The notes beneath the pieces were generated by a model. It made no database searches. It had not been told where the DNA came from and saw nothing but the letters and a program-made list of their open reading frames with translations. Source: CAZBUK01 sp964495085 (lineage in GTDB: Bacteria; Bacteroidota; Ignavibacteria; T3Sed10-11). From it: a stretch of 64,000 nucleotides of DNA. Each line of letters opens with the position of its first letter. Position 1 is the first letter of the stretch. Below are positions 8,951 through 17,624 of the stretch, piece after piece. The translations under genes were made by a program, and so were the position numbers. Where the stretch lies: contig CAZBUK010000011.1 in assembly GCA_964495085.1 (NCBI GenBank), positions 1 through 64,000 on the forward strand, in the 5' to 3' direction.

Positions 8951-9916
8951 ATGAGCATTTTAGTCGATAAAAAAACGAAACTCCTCGTTCAGGGTATAAC
9001 CGGCGGCGAGGGTAGCTTCCATACGGAACAGATAGTGGAATACGGTACCGACGTTGTCGCCGGCGTGACGCCCGGCAAGGGAGGAACGCTCCACCAGGGA
9101 ATACCGGTCTTCAATACAGTCTCCGACGCAGTAATAGCCACCGGTGCTAATGCTTCGGTGATATTCGTTCCTGCTTCCTTTGCAGCCGATGCGATCCTGG
9201 AGGCGATAGATGCGGGCCTTGCACTCGTCGTTTGCATTACCGAGGGCATTCCGACCAGGGATATGATGAAAGTGAAGTCCGCACTGGAGGCAGGTTCCAC
9301 ACGGCTTATCGGTCCGAACTGTCCGGGCATCATCTCGCCCGGGAAAGCAAAAATCGGGATCATGCCGGGCTTCATTCATAAGAAAGGAAGAGTCGGACTC
9401 GTCTCCAGAAGCGGAACGCTAACCTACGAAGCCGTGTACCAGCTCACACAGCTCGGAATCGGCCAGTCGACTTGCATCGGCATCGGCGGTGATCCGATCA
9501 TCGGTACTCAATTCCGCGACGCGGTCGAATTATTCAATAACGACCCGGATACCGATGCAATAGTTATGATCGGTGAAATCGGAGGGACAGCCGAGGAAGA
9601 AGCAGCGGCGTTCATCAAAGCCAACGTTAAAAAACCGGTGATCGGATTCATTGCAGGAAGGACAGCGCCCCCCGGCAGACGGATGGGGCACGCCGGTGCG
9701 ATCATCGCGGGAGGAAAGGGCACTGCCGCTGAGAAGATGCAGGCAATGACAATAGCTGGGATTACGGTCGTCGAAAGTCCGGCTCTGATCGGTGAGGCGG
9801 TGAAGCGGGTCATGGTGCGAAAAGGGCTGCTCAAATCGACCGGATCAAAAAAGAAAAAGAGCGAAGGCAGGAAGATAAAGCCATCGGCTGCGACATCGAG
9901 ACGTATCGGGAAATAG
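8951..9916 (+). CDS. sucD: Succinate--CoA ligase (ADP/GDP-forming) subunit alpha
   Basis: 321 aa. The N-terminal CoA-binding Rossmann domain has LVQGITGGEGSFHTEQIVEY and TPGKGG, and the phosphorylated active-site histidine is H247 in RRMGHAGAI. It catalyses substrate-level phosphorylation in the TCA cycle: succinyl-CoA plus NDP and phosphate gives succinate, CoA and NTP. It needs a beta subunit (sucC), absent here. An extra basic tail of about 25 residues (KKKKSEGRKIKP region) extends past the normal C-terminus and is probably disordered. ndk follows, also a nucleotide-phosphate enzyme; the pairing may be chance. Confidence 0.94.
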   Translation: MSILVDKKTKLLVQGITGGEGSFHTEQIVEYGTDVVAGVTPGKGGTLHQGIPVFNTVSDAVIATGANASVIFVPASFAADAILEAIDAGLALVVCITEGIPTRDMMKVKSALEAGSTRLIGPNCPGIISPGKAKIGIMPGFIHKKGRVGLVSRSGTLTYEAVYQLTQLGIGQSTCIGIGGDPIIGTQFRDAVELFNNDPDTDAIVMIGEIGGTAEEEAAAFIKANVKKPVIGFIAGRTAPPGRRMGHAGAIIAGGKGTAAEKMQAMTIAGITVVESPALIGEAVKRVMVRKGLLKSTGSKKKKSEGRKIKPSAATSRRIGK

Positions 9917-9975
9917 ACCCGGCCCATCTTCACAAAATAACATCAGCCATTTAAATTTCCCAGGAGTATTTTTCC

Positions 9976-10407
9976 ATGGCAGTAGAACGGACGCTTGCAA
10001 TCCTCAAACCTGATTGTGTCAGGAAGAATTTGATCGGTGCGGTTATAAAACATATACAGGAGGGCGGGTTCACAATTATCGCAATGCAGATAACCAGGCT
10101 TACAAAAGAAGGTGCGCAGGGTTTTTATACCGTCCATCTCGGCAGACCGTTTTTCGAGAGTTTGACCGATTTTATGAGCTCGGGACCCTGCGTTCCGATG
10201 GTTCTGGAGAAGGAAAATGCGGTTGCCGATTTCAGAAAACTCATCGGAGCCACAGATCCGGCGGAAGCTGAATCAGGAACCGTTCGGAAACTTTACGCCG
10301 ACAACAAAAGTGAGAACATCGTCCACGGTTCCGACTCGGTCGAAAATGCCCAAATCGAGATATCATACTTTTTTACCGGGAATATGCTAGCCGAAATAAC
10401 CAGATAA
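9976..10407 (+). CDS. ndk: Nucleoside diphosphate kinase
   Basis: 143 aa, the normal size. It starts MAVERTLAILKPDCVRKN and has the phosphorylated histidine H117 in IVHGSDS. It transfers the gamma phosphate from ATP to NDPs and dNDPs through a phosphohistidine intermediate. A CAGGAG ribosome binding site lies nine bases before the ATG. It is followed by a clear intrinsic terminator at 10432-10470, so the sucD-ndk transcript probably ends there. Confidence 0.96.
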   Translation: MAVERTLAILKPDCVRKNLIGAVIKHIQEGGFTIIAMQITRLTKEGAQGFYTVHLGRPFFESLTDFMSSGPCVPMVLEKENAVADFRKLIGATDPAEAESGTVRKLYADNKSENIVHGSDSVENAQIEISYFFTGNMLAEITR

Positions 10408-10431
10408 GATACCTCTCCTTTTTAATAAATG

Positions 10432-10470
10432 CCCGTTTCCTGAGTTATATTACGGGAAACGGTTTTTTTA
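10432..10470 (+). terminator. Intrinsic terminator after ndk
   Basis: An eight-pair stem CCGTTTCC (10433-10440) / GGAAACGG (10455-10462) with a 14-nt loop is followed directly by seven T residues (10463-10469). It lies 25 bp after the ndk stop. Confidence 0.85.
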
Positions 10471-10530
10471 CGTTTTCGAGGAAGTATCGGCCTCAGAATT
10501 TGAGAAAACGGGGGTAGGATTTAAAATACC

Positions 10531-10559
10531 TTGATTTAGGGCGAGTTTTTAGTTAAATT
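10531..10559 (+). promoter_or_regulatory. Candidate promoter of the GAF/GGDEF-like gene
   Basis: TTGATT (10531-10536), a 17-bp spacer, then TAAATT (10554-10559). It lies after the ndk terminator and 65 bp before the probable TTG start, so it sits where a new transcript must begin. Confidence 0.45.
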
Positions 10560-10624
10560 ATTATATTTTAGCAAAACATCCTTACTAAACCCGGATATAT
10601 AACGGGAGCAACGGGTAATAATCC

Positions 10625-12448
10625 TTGTTAGATCTGATTACCTCACTGAACGTCAAAGAAAAGATCCTCTCTGTTCTCGGGGTTGTTTTATTAATCGGCG
10701 CCCTGATCTCCGGTTCACCTGTTATTATTATCGGAATTCTTTTTATCGCGATCGGCATCTGGGGCTATGTATATTTTTCAATCGCGAGCCGTTTGCAGAC
10801 CTCGATAAAAACCAATAAAGGAGCGTCTGCGCGGAAAGATAGAGAACCCGTCGATGAAACGATATACGATTCAATCGATGATCTTGAAATAAACAAGGTA
10901 CCCGGCAAGCCAGCCGAGGCAAATCTTTCCCAGCTTTTCTCTATGGAGACCGACGAATATCCTTCCTCCGCGGAGCCCCGGACAGAATTCGATTTCCTGC
11001 TCGGTAAGGTACTTGCAGCGATAAAAGAAGCTCTCATCGCGCATACCGTCGCCTTTTTCTGGACGAACTTCGAAAAAGGTCAGTTGATTTTTCAGGGGAG
11101 GGCAAGCGACAGTCACTATTTAAAATCGGTCAGAAAGCTTCCTCTCGACAGCGATATTGTGAGCCAGATCGCCCGGAACGGTAAACCGGAGGTTATCACC
11201 CATATTAATCCGGGCGCGGAGCGGGACATACTTCCTTATTATCAGGAGGTAGAGTTCGTCAAATCATTCATCGGCGTTCCCGTATTTTATCTCGGAACCG
11301 ACGCCGACCGTCCGGTCGTGGGAGTCCTCGCTATCGACAGCAAGGCGGAGGATGCCTTCGGTTCGGAAACTTTGTCGCTGCTCGGTCAATTTACGAAATT
11401 GCTTGCGGCGCTTATTAAAAGCCATACCGAGAAATATGACCTGCTGGTCGACTCCGAATTATTATCTTCCATACGGAAGATGCAGGAATCGATGCGCGAT
11501 CGCATGGAACTCCGTTCTATCATTAAGGTGTTAACTGACCAGGTAAAAAAACTGATCGGGTACGATTATTGTGCCGTGATAATGTTCAACGACGACCGGC
11601 ACACGTGGGTCGTCTACCATGTCGATACTCCCCAGGGCGGAGGATATATCCTACCGAATCAAACTGTCGATATGGGCGACAGCCTGGTCCAGAAAGTACT
11701 CCAGAGCAACACGCATATCATCGTCGACGACCTTTCAGCGGTTACGATTCCCCGATATAATACCGAAGAGAAGATCGATTCGTCCGGGTCGATTCTTATC
11801 ATGCCCGTCAGCTCAATGAATAAGTGCTACGGTACCGTGAGCGTCGAGCGCAGAGACAGGTCGGCTTATTCCAGACGGGACGTCGAGGTCTTGTACAGAT
11901 TAACGGAGAACACCGCTGCAGCTCTCGAAATTCTGTATATGTCGGAGGTTATCGACAAGTATGTCATTATCGATGACACATCGGGTCTTTTAAGGAAGAA
12001 TTATTTCGACATCAGGCTCGAAGAGGAGATTCGCCGTGCGGACGATACGGGAGCCGATCTTACCTATGCGATGTTTTCAATCGATAATATCCAGGGATTC
12101 ATCGATAAATTCGGCAAAGACGGTCTCGACACCGCCATCTTCTCTTTTGCGCAGTTTCTGAAACAGTCTGTCCGGCCGTACGACCTAGTCGGAAGGCTCG
12201 ATTATAACCGATTCGGCGTCGTGCTCGTCCAAACGCCGGCAAACGACGGGTACCTCTGGGCGGAAAAACTCAGAAAGAACTTCGCAGCCCAGGTTCTTTC
12301 GGTTAATACTAAATCCGTTTCGGTAGCAGTGAGCTCCGGGGTATGCGGTCTCACGGATTCAATGCATTTTGCCGAATTGACGCAGCACACTGCGGCGGCG
12401 CTGCAGAAAGCAATCGATAGCGGCGGCAACATAGTGAGAGTATATTAA
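10625..12448 (+). CDS. Membrane-anchored GAF-GAF-degenerate GGDEF signalling protein
   Basis: 607 aa from a TTG start. Two closely spaced transmembrane segments occupy about residues 14-52. A linker follows, then a GAF domain (about 128-275), a second GAF domain (about 293-440) and a C-terminal GGDEF-like fold (about 446-607). In the GGDEF fold the catalytic GGDEF motif is replaced by LDYNRF at residues 525-530 (GRLDYNRFGVVL), so diguanylate cyclase activity is very unlikely; it may bind nucleotide or act as an interaction domain. The next in-frame Met is far inside the protein (about residue 107) and would drop the membrane segments. No good ribosome binding site is visible (GGGAG is 16 bp upstream), so the exact start is uncertain. 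The ligand is unknown. Confidence 0.82.
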   Translation: MLDLITSLNVKEKILSVLGVVLLIGALISGSPVIIIGILFIAIGIWGYVYFSIASRLQTSIKTNKGASARKDREPVDETIYDSIDDLEINKVPGKPAEANLSQLFSMETDEYPSSAEPRTEFDFLLGKVLAAIKEALIAHTVAFFWTNFEKGQLIFQGRASDSHYLKSVRKLPLDSDIVSQIARNGKPEVITHINPGAERDILPYYQEVEFVKSFIGVPVFYLGTDADRPVVGVLAIDSKAEDAFGSETLSLLGQFTKLLAALIKSHTEKYDLLVDSELLSSIRKMQESMRDRMELRSIIKVLTDQVKKLIGYDYCAVIMFNDDRHTWVVYHVDTPQGGGYILPNQTVDMGDSLVQKVLQSNTHIIVDDLSAVTIPRYNTEEKIDSSGSILIMPVSSMNKCYGTVSVERRDRSAYSRRDVEVLYRLTENTAAALEILYMSEVIDKYVIIDDTSGLLRKNYFDIRLEEEIRRADDTGADLTYAMFSIDNIQGFIDKFGKDGLDTAIFSFAQFLKQSVRPYDLVGRLDYNRFGVVLVQTPANDGYLWAEKLRKNFAAQVLSVNTKSVSVAVSSGVCGLTDSMHFAELTQHTAAALQKAIDSGGNIVRVY

Positions 12449-12480
12449 TTCATTTATAATCTTAACGGGAAGATACAAGA

Positions 12481-12675
12481 ATGGCAAAAAGTACTTCGTT
12501 CGCCGATAAAGTGAACAAAATGAATAAAAAGTCCGTTACATGTCCGAAGTGCGGCTCCGATTATTCATACATCCAATCGATTACTTCGGAACGTTCCGAA
12601 AAAAGCGGATCGTACAAATTCAATCGACGCCAGGTGCGGGTCTGTAAATGTAACGAAAAAGAGATCTATAATTGA
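12481..12675 (+). CDS. Small zinc-ribbon-like protein
   Basis: 64 aa, basic. Four cysteines are arranged as C21-x2-C24 ... C55-x-C57 (CPKCG and CKC), a plausible zinc ribbon. No family name is recognised. Its stop codon overlaps the TTG start of deoB (12672-12675), so the two are translationally coupled. It might bind nucleic acid, or simply be a structural zinc microprotein; function unknown. The length, start and cysteine spacing look like a real conserved gene rather than a chance reading frame. Confidence 0.7.
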   Translation: MAKSTSFADKVNKMNKKSVTCPKCGSDYSYIQSITSERSEKSGSYKFNRRQVRVCKCNEKEIYN

Positions 12676-13865
12676 GGGAATCAAGACGATTCTTCCTCAT
12701 CGTGATGGACGGGGTCGGCGCCGGAGAACTCCCGGATGCCGCGAAGTACGGGGATGAGGGTAGTTCGACTCTGACCAACATATCGACAGCAACGGGGGGA
12801 TTACATCTTCCGAACCTCGGCAGATTCGGACTCGGTAACATCGTACCGATAACAGGCGTACCGCCGCAATCCAAACCCGCGGCGGCCTATGGAAAGTTGA
12901 TCGAACGCAGCAAAGGGAAGGACAGCACGACCGGGCATTGGGAATTGGCCGGTGTGATAACTGAGAAGCCGTTCGCGGTGTATCCCGACGGATTCCCGGA
13001 AGAAATCGTCTCCGGTTTTATTGAACTCACCGGCTGCGGCGGTGTGCTGGGAAATATTCCCGCATCCGGAACGGAAATAATAGAACGGTTGGGAACAGCT
13101 CATATTAAGACCGGATACCCGATCCTCTATACCTCAGCTGATCCGGTTTTTCAGCTCGCCGCCCATGAACAAATCGTCCCCCCCGAACGTCTATATAGGT
13201 GGTGCGAAATCGCTCGGAACGAGCTCATGATAGGAGAGCATACGGTGAGCCGGGTCATCGCACGGCCGTTTATCGGTGAACCGGGCAACTTTAAAAGAAC
13301 TGTAAACAGAAAAGATTTCTCCCTCGCTCCGCCGGTATTAACGATCATCGATTATCTGGCGAATGCGGGGATCCCCACCGTAACAATCGGGAAGGTGGAT
13401 AATCTTTTCGCAGGACGGGGAATTGCCAGGGTTATCCATACAAAAGGAAATGTCGAGGGGATCGAAAACATTATCAGGGAACTCGGTTCTCTTGAATCCG
13501 GACTTGTATTTACGAATTTAATAGATTTCGATCAGGAGTACGGCCACCGGAACGACATTGCCGGATTTGCCGCAGCGCTGGAAGAATTCGACCGGTCAAT
13601 TCCGGACATTACTTCACTGGTGCGCCGAGACGACATTCTCATAATTACAAGCGATCATGGTAACGATCCGACTACCCCGAGTACGGATCACTCGCGTGAA
13701 TACGCCCCTCTTCTCGCATACAGGTCCGGGAGAGATGGCGGAGAAAATCTCGGGACGCGTGAGACTTTCGCAGATATCGCCCGGACCTGCGCAGACCATT
13801 TCGATCTTGGTCCTGATGTAAAAGGAAAACTTGCCGGGGAAAGTTTTTACCCCTCCCTCAGCTAA
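12672..13865 (+). CDS. deoB: Phosphopentomutase
   Basis: 397 aa, alkaline-phosphatase superfamily. The N-terminus RFFLIVMDGVGAGELPDAA contains the first metal-binding Asp. SKGKDSTTGHWELAG contains the phosphorylated threonine region, and TSDHGNDPTTPSTDHSRE carries further Mn-binding residues. It interconverts ribose/deoxyribose 1-phosphate and 5-phosphate in nucleoside salvage. The start is TTG 12672, overlapping the stop of the zinc-ribbon gene; the resulting N-terminus matches the family. No other salvage gene lies beside it. Confidence 0.95.
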   Translation: MRESRRFFLIVMDGVGAGELPDAAKYGDEGSSTLTNISTATGGLHLPNLGRFGLGNIVPITGVPPQSKPAAAYGKLIERSKGKDSTTGHWELAGVITEKPFAVYPDGFPEEIVSGFIELTGCGGVLGNIPASGTEIIERLGTAHIKTGYPILYTSADPVFQLAAHEQIVPPERLYRWCEIARNELMIGEHTVSRVIARPFIGEPGNFKRTVNRKDFSLAPPVLTIIDYLANAGIPTVTIGKVDNLFAGRGIARVIHTKGNVEGIENIIRELGSLESGLVFTNLIDFDQEYGHRNDIAGFAAALEEFDRSIPDITSLVRRDDILIITSDHGNDPTTPSTDHSREYAPLLAYRSGRDGGENLGTRETFADIARTCADHFDLGPDVKGKLAGESFYPSLS

Positions 13866-14175
13866 TCGGATAGACGGAAGGGTGTAGGTCCGGCTGGTTT
13901 TATGGATGTCCGTTTATATCGAATCTGCCGGTAACGCGCGATACCGGAATAAAAGTGGAGAAAATGAAGGAATTTATCCGGGTTGAAGCTCGGATATGTA
14001 TAATCCCGGGAACGATAACTTCCTGCGCACTTGGCCGTACATGAAAGACGTAGATATTCGTTATAATCCCGGGGTTTTCTGGAAACAGTCAGGGGAACAT
14101 TTTGAAACTCCGCCCGCTGTATTCTTTGTTTTATCAACACGAGCGCCCATATCAGTTTAGTCGGAGAGGTGATGG
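13866..14175. other. 310-nt intergenic region upstream of rpoD
   Basis: No gene was found. The 12-mer TATAATCCCGGG occurs twice in the same orientation, at 13999-14010 and 14062-14073, 63 bp apart. Each contains a perfect -10 hexamer, but neither has a good -35 box at 16-18 bp. This is probably the control region of rpoD. Confidence 0.5.
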
Positions 14176-15033
14176 ATGGTTAAAATAACCAAGCAATATA
14201 CCAACAGGGAGAGCCAATCGCTCGAAAAGTATCTGCAGGAGATCGGGAAGGTGGATCTACTGAATCCGGAGGAAGAGATCGATCTCGCACGCAGAATCAA
14301 GAAAGGCGATCAGTTCGCCCTGGAAAAGTTGACAAAAGCGAATTTGCGGTTCGTGGTAAGCGTTGCGAAGCAGTATCAGAATCAAGGGCTTTCGCTCGGG
14401 GACCTGATCAACGAGGGAAATCTCGGACTTATCAAGGCGGCTAAGAGGTTTGATGAAACGCGTGGGTTTAAATTCATATCCTATGCGGTATGGTGGATCA
14501 GACAGTCTATTCTGCAGGCGCTAGCCGAACAATCGCGCATCGTCAAGTTGCCGCTGAACCGGGTCGGCGCGCTGAATAAAATAGGTAAAGCGTTTTCGGC
14601 GCTCGAACAGGAATACGAACGCGAGCCGAGCGCCAGCGAGCTTGCGGAAGAGCTGGACATGTCGCTTTTCGAAGTCGCCGATACGCTGAAGATATCGGGA
14701 CGGCACCTGTCGATGGATGCGCCTTTCGCGCAGGGAGAAGACAACCGTTTACTCGACGTTATCCACGACGACCGGCAGCCGTCTCCCGATAATACCCTTA
14801 TGAAGGAATCCTTAAAACAGGAAGTACGGAGAGCGCTCTCGACGCTTTCCGACCGTGAAGCGGAGATTATACGTCTCTATTTCGGTCTCGATCTCGAACA
14901 TTCGCTCACGCTCGAGGAGATCGGCGAACGATTCAGTTTGACCCGCGAGCGGGTACGACAGATCAAGGAGAAAGCGCTCCGGAGGCTCCGGGACAAAACG
15001 AGAAGCAAGGCATTGAAAGCTTATCTGGGGTGA
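14176..15033 (+). CDS. rpoD: Primary RNA polymerase sigma factor, short FCB type
   Basis: 285 aa. Region 1.2 begins near residue 13 (SLEKYLQEIGKVDLL). Region 2 follows with the core-binding and -10 recognition parts (FVVSVAKQYQNQGLSLGDLI; RGFKFISYAVWWIRQSI). Region 3 spans about 125-200, and region 4 (about 215-275) ends in the HTH with SLTRERVRQIKEKALRRLR. Region 1.1 is missing, as is usual for the housekeeping sigma of Bacteroidota and Chlorobiota. It therefore probably directs most transcription in this organism. A strong terminator follows at 15064-15098. Confidence 0.93.
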   Translation: MVKITKQYTNRESQSLEKYLQEIGKVDLLNPEEEIDLARRIKKGDQFALEKLTKANLRFVVSVAKQYQNQGLSLGDLINEGNLGLIKAAKRFDETRGFKFISYAVWWIRQSILQALAEQSRIVKLPLNRVGALNKIGKAFSALEQEYEREPSASELAEELDMSLFEVADTLKISGRHLSMDAPFAQGEDNRLLDVIHDDRQPSPDNTLMKESLKQEVRRALSTLSDREAEIIRLYFGLDLEHSLTLEEIGERFSLTRERVRQIKEKALRRLRDKTRSKALKAYLG

Positions 15034-15063
15034 TTCATTCTTCCCATCGGTACGATTCCAATA

Positions 15064-15098
15064 TCCCGGTAGATCGTTCATGAATTACCGGGATTTTT
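15064..15098 (+). terminator. Intrinsic terminator after rpoD
   Basis: A perfect eight-pair stem TCCCGGTA (15064-15071) / TACCGGGA (15086-15093) with a 14-nt loop is followed by TTTTT. It lies 30 bp after rpoD. An ATG at 15080 lies in the loop and should not be used as the start of the next gene. Confidence 0.88.
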
Positions 15099-15112
15099 AT
15101 TATATTGTGGCA

Positions 15113-15739
15113 ATGCGCTTCGTAATCATCATACTTATTTCGGGAATTGTGTTGCTTTCCGGATGCGGCTCCGGATCCCCCCGGTTTTCCAAGCCGGAAC
15201 GGGAAGCGAGGGAAACGGACGAGACGCAGACCGGGATCCGTTTCGCGCGCCAATTGGAGCGGGCGGCGAAGGAAGAACGCGCTGAGGATGATGTCAAAGT
15301 GGACGTAGAGGCTGTCGAAAACCGGCTGACCTCGGCGCCGGTACCGGGCTCGGTGGTTCTTCCGACTGCTCGGCAGACAACGATGCTTCGTGAAATTCTG
15401 AAACACATCGGAACTCCGTACCGGCTGGGGGGAACGACTGCGGAAGGGATTGATTGTTCCGCGTATATCGCTCTCGTCTATCGCAATGCACTGAAAATCG
15501 ATTTGCCGCGGACCACACGCCATCAGTTCGGGATTGGACGATCGGTCGGACGCAACGATATGCAGTTCGGCGACCTCATATTCTTCAACACCACGGGATC
15601 CAATCCTTCGCATGTCGGTATTTATATAGGCGATAATTTATTCGCACATGCAAGTGTTTCTTACGGCGTCACCATATCCTCGCTCCAAAGCAGTTATTTC
15701 CAAAAACGTTTAACGGACATCAGACGAATTCTCGATTAA
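15113..15739 (+). CDS. NlpC/P60 family lipoprotein, peptidoglycan endopeptidase
   Basis: 208 aa from the ATG at 15113. A lipoprotein signal ends in LLSGC (Cys18). A charged linker leads to a C-terminal NlpC/P60 domain: GTPYRLGGTTAEGIDCSAY with the catalytic Cys, SHVGIYIG with the catalytic His, and FAHAS with the third polar residue. Such enzymes cut the D-glutamyl-diaminopimelate link in wall peptides. An upstream in-frame ATG at 15080 would add 11 residues but lies inside the rpoD terminator loop, and the signal peptide begins naturally at 15113. def follows after 17 bp. Confidence 0.9.
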   Translation: MRFVIIILISGIVLLSGCGSGSPRFSKPEREARETDETQTGIRFARQLERAAKEERAEDDVKVDVEAVENRLTSAPVPGSVVLPTARQTTMLREILKHIGTPYRLGGTTAEGIDCSAYIALVYRNALKIDLPRTTRHQFGIGRSVGRNDMQFGDLIFFNTTGSNPSHVGIYIGDNLFAHASVSYGVTISSLQSSYFQKRLTDIRRILD

Positions 15740-15756
15740 ATACGAGCAGGAACACA

Positions 15757-16305
15757 ATGACTCTATTACCTATCGTTTTGTTCGGCCATCCCGCACTGCG
15801 ACAGCAGGCTGACGCCGTTCAGAGCGATGACGATCTCGGCACCTTAATAGACGATATGTTCGCAACCATGCGAAATGCTCACGGAATCGGACTCGCCGCG
15901 AACCAGGTGAGCATTCTGAAGCGGGTAATCGTAATCGATATATCGGATCTTGAAGGATACGCAGATCTGCAGCCTCTCGCGCTGATCAATCCTGAAATTC
16001 TTCATCAGGAAGGGGAATTGGCGATGGAGGAGGGATGTCTCAGCATACCGACGGTTCGAGACGAAGTCGTCCGGAGCGAGAAGATAAGGATTCGATACCG
16101 CGATTCCGGATTCAACGGACATGAGCTCGATGCCGAAGGTGTTCTCGCCAGGGTAATTCTCCATGAAATCGACCACCTCAACGGGGTGCTCTTCCTCGAT
16201 CATCTAACCCCGGGTCGGAGAAAATTCCATAAGGGCGCGCTGACCGATATTAAAAAGGGAGAACTCGAAATTCCATACCCTGTTATCCGCGATCAATCAA
16301 AGTAA
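15757..16305 (+). CDS. def: Peptide deformylase
   Basis: 182 aa. All three family motifs are present: GIGLAANQV, EEGCLSIP with metal ligand C94, and HEIDH with H136, E137 and H140. It removes the formyl group from the N-terminal Met of nascent proteins using Fe or Zn. It lies 6 bp before fmt, the enzyme that adds the formyl group to initiator tRNA; this def-fmt pairing is very common in bacteria. Confidence 0.96.
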   Translation: MTLLPIVLFGHPALRQQADAVQSDDDLGTLIDDMFATMRNAHGIGLAANQVSILKRVIVIDISDLEGYADLQPLALINPEILHQEGELAMEEGCLSIPTVRDEVVRSEKIRIRYRDSGFNGHELDAEGVLARVILHEIDHLNGVLFLDHLTPGRRKFHKGALTDIKKGELEIPYPVIRDQSK

Positions 16306-16311
16306 ACTTCC

Positions 16312-17265
16312 ATGCTCAGGATCGTCTTCTTCGGTACGCCGGAGTTTGCTCTACCCGGTCTGTCGAAGCTCTATGAAAGCGGCTATGAAATTGCGGCGGT
16401 CGTGACGGCTCCGGATAAGGAGCGCGGTCGCGGACTGCGTGTTCACCCGCCTCCCGTGAAACAATTCGCCCTCAAGAACGGCCTGCGCGTACTCCAACCG
16501 GAGAATTTACGCGATCCCTCTTTTGTCGGGGCGCTTGCCGGCATCGATCCCGATATCATAGTCGTTATTGCCTACCGGATTCTCCCCCGTGAAATATTCA
16601 CCATCCCGAAGCAAGGGGCTTTTAATTTGCATGCATCGCTCCTTCCCCGGTACAGAGGCGCAGCGCCGATCAACTGGGCGATCATCAACGGTGAAACCGA
16701 AACCGGTGTCACTACCTTCTTCATTGAGGAGAAGATCGACACGGGGAGGATTATCCTTCAGTCGAAGTGTCCGATCGGACCAGACGAAACCGCGGGTGAA
16801 TTGCATGATAAACTCTCACTGCTCGGATCCGAAACCGTATTTCGAACGGTCGAAATGATCGAGCGTGGCGAGGTGACTCCTGCGGTTCAGGATGATTCCC
16901 AGGCAAGCAGGGCGCCTAAACTGACAAGAGATATCTGTGTGATCGATTGGAGTAAACCCGCGGCCGCTGTTCACAATCTGATACGCGGCCTCTCTCCGGT
17001 CCCGGCGGCATTCTCCTACCTCGAAGGTCATATGATAAAATTTTATCGTTCGGAAGTAGGTTCACCGTCTACGGGCGGAAGTCCGGGTACGATTATCAGC
17101 GCCGACGACGAACTTATCGTGGCGGCAGGGGACGGCGCCCTGAGGATAACCGAACTGCAGCGTGAGGGGAAGAAACGACTCGACTTTGCGAAGTTTCTTC
17201 GCGGCTACGCGCTTTCAGTCGGCACCCGGTTCACCCCGGCTCCGGAAGAGGAGAGTTCGTCATGA
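16312..17265 (+). CDS. fmt: Methionyl-tRNA formyltransferase
   Basis: 317 aa. The N-terminal formyltransferase domain has FFGTPEFALPGL and the catalytic region FNLHASLLPRYRGAAPINW. The C-terminal domain (about residues 205-305) contains VHNLIRGLSPVPAAFS, typical for tRNA binding. It formylates Met-tRNA(fMet) with 10-formyl-tetrahydrofolate. It starts 6 bp after def and its stop overlaps the start of the DUF971 gene by four bases. Confidence 0.96.
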   Translation: MLRIVFFGTPEFALPGLSKLYESGYEIAAVVTAPDKERGRGLRVHPPPVKQFALKNGLRVLQPENLRDPSFVGALAGIDPDIIVVIAYRILPREIFTIPKQGAFNLHASLLPRYRGAAPINWAIINGETETGVTTFFIEEKIDTGRIILQSKCPIGPDETAGELHDKLSLLGSETVFRTVEMIERGEVTPAVQDDSQASRAPKLTRDICVIDWSKPAAAVHNLIRGLSPVPAAFSYLEGHMIKFYRSEVGSPSTGGSPGTIISADDELIVAAGDGALRITELQREGKKRLDFAKFLRGYALSVGTRFTPAPEEESSS

Positions 17266-17570
17266 TCCCGAAGTTGACGAGTGTCAGGAGGGACGGCGAT
17301 GAAGCCCTGACGATCAAATGGAGCGACGGCTTGCCGAAGACCTTGACGCTGCGCGAACTCCGCGATTCCTGCCCCTGCGCCGGATGTAGGGGAGAAACGA
17401 TCCTCTTTAGGTCGTATGTCCCTGAGCCTCAGCCGGAACTTCCCGATAGGTACGATCTGAAAGGTATTGAACAGGTAGGAACATACGCTCTTAAAATGAT
17501 CTGGGGCGACGGCCACGACACCGGGATATTCTCGTTCGAGTATCTTAGAAAACTCTCCGAGATGTCATAA
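17262..17570 (+). CDS. DUF971 domain protein
   Basis: 102 aa. It matches the DUF971 (GBBH-like N-terminal) family: W-S-D-G near residue 25, the conserved LRDSCPCAGC, and a C-terminal GTYALKMIWGDGHDTGIF stretch. The SCPCAGC cysteines may bind metal. Stand-alone DUF971 proteins are often near iron-sulphur or Mrp/ApbC genes, but the function is unknown. The ATG overlaps the fmt stop (ATGA at 17262-17265), so it is translationally coupled to fmt. Confidence 0.88.
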   Translation: MIPKLTSVRRDGDEALTIKWSDGLPKTLTLRELRDSCPCAGCRGETILFRSYVPEPQPELPDRYDLKGIEQVGTYALKMIWGDGHDTGIFSFEYLRKLSEMS

Positions 17571-17606
17571 TAGATCCCTTCTCATCTGTACAGTACACCG
17601 TTCACT

Positions 17607-17624
17607 GCTTCGTCCGGAGCTTTT
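17607..17624 (+). terminator. Possible terminator of the def-fmt-DUF971 operon
   Basis: A short stem GCTTCG/CGGAGC (one G-T pair, tiny loop) is followed by TTTT. It lies 36 bp after the DUF971 stop in the gap between convergent genes and reaches into the stop codon region of the minus-strand gene. Confidence 0.4.
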
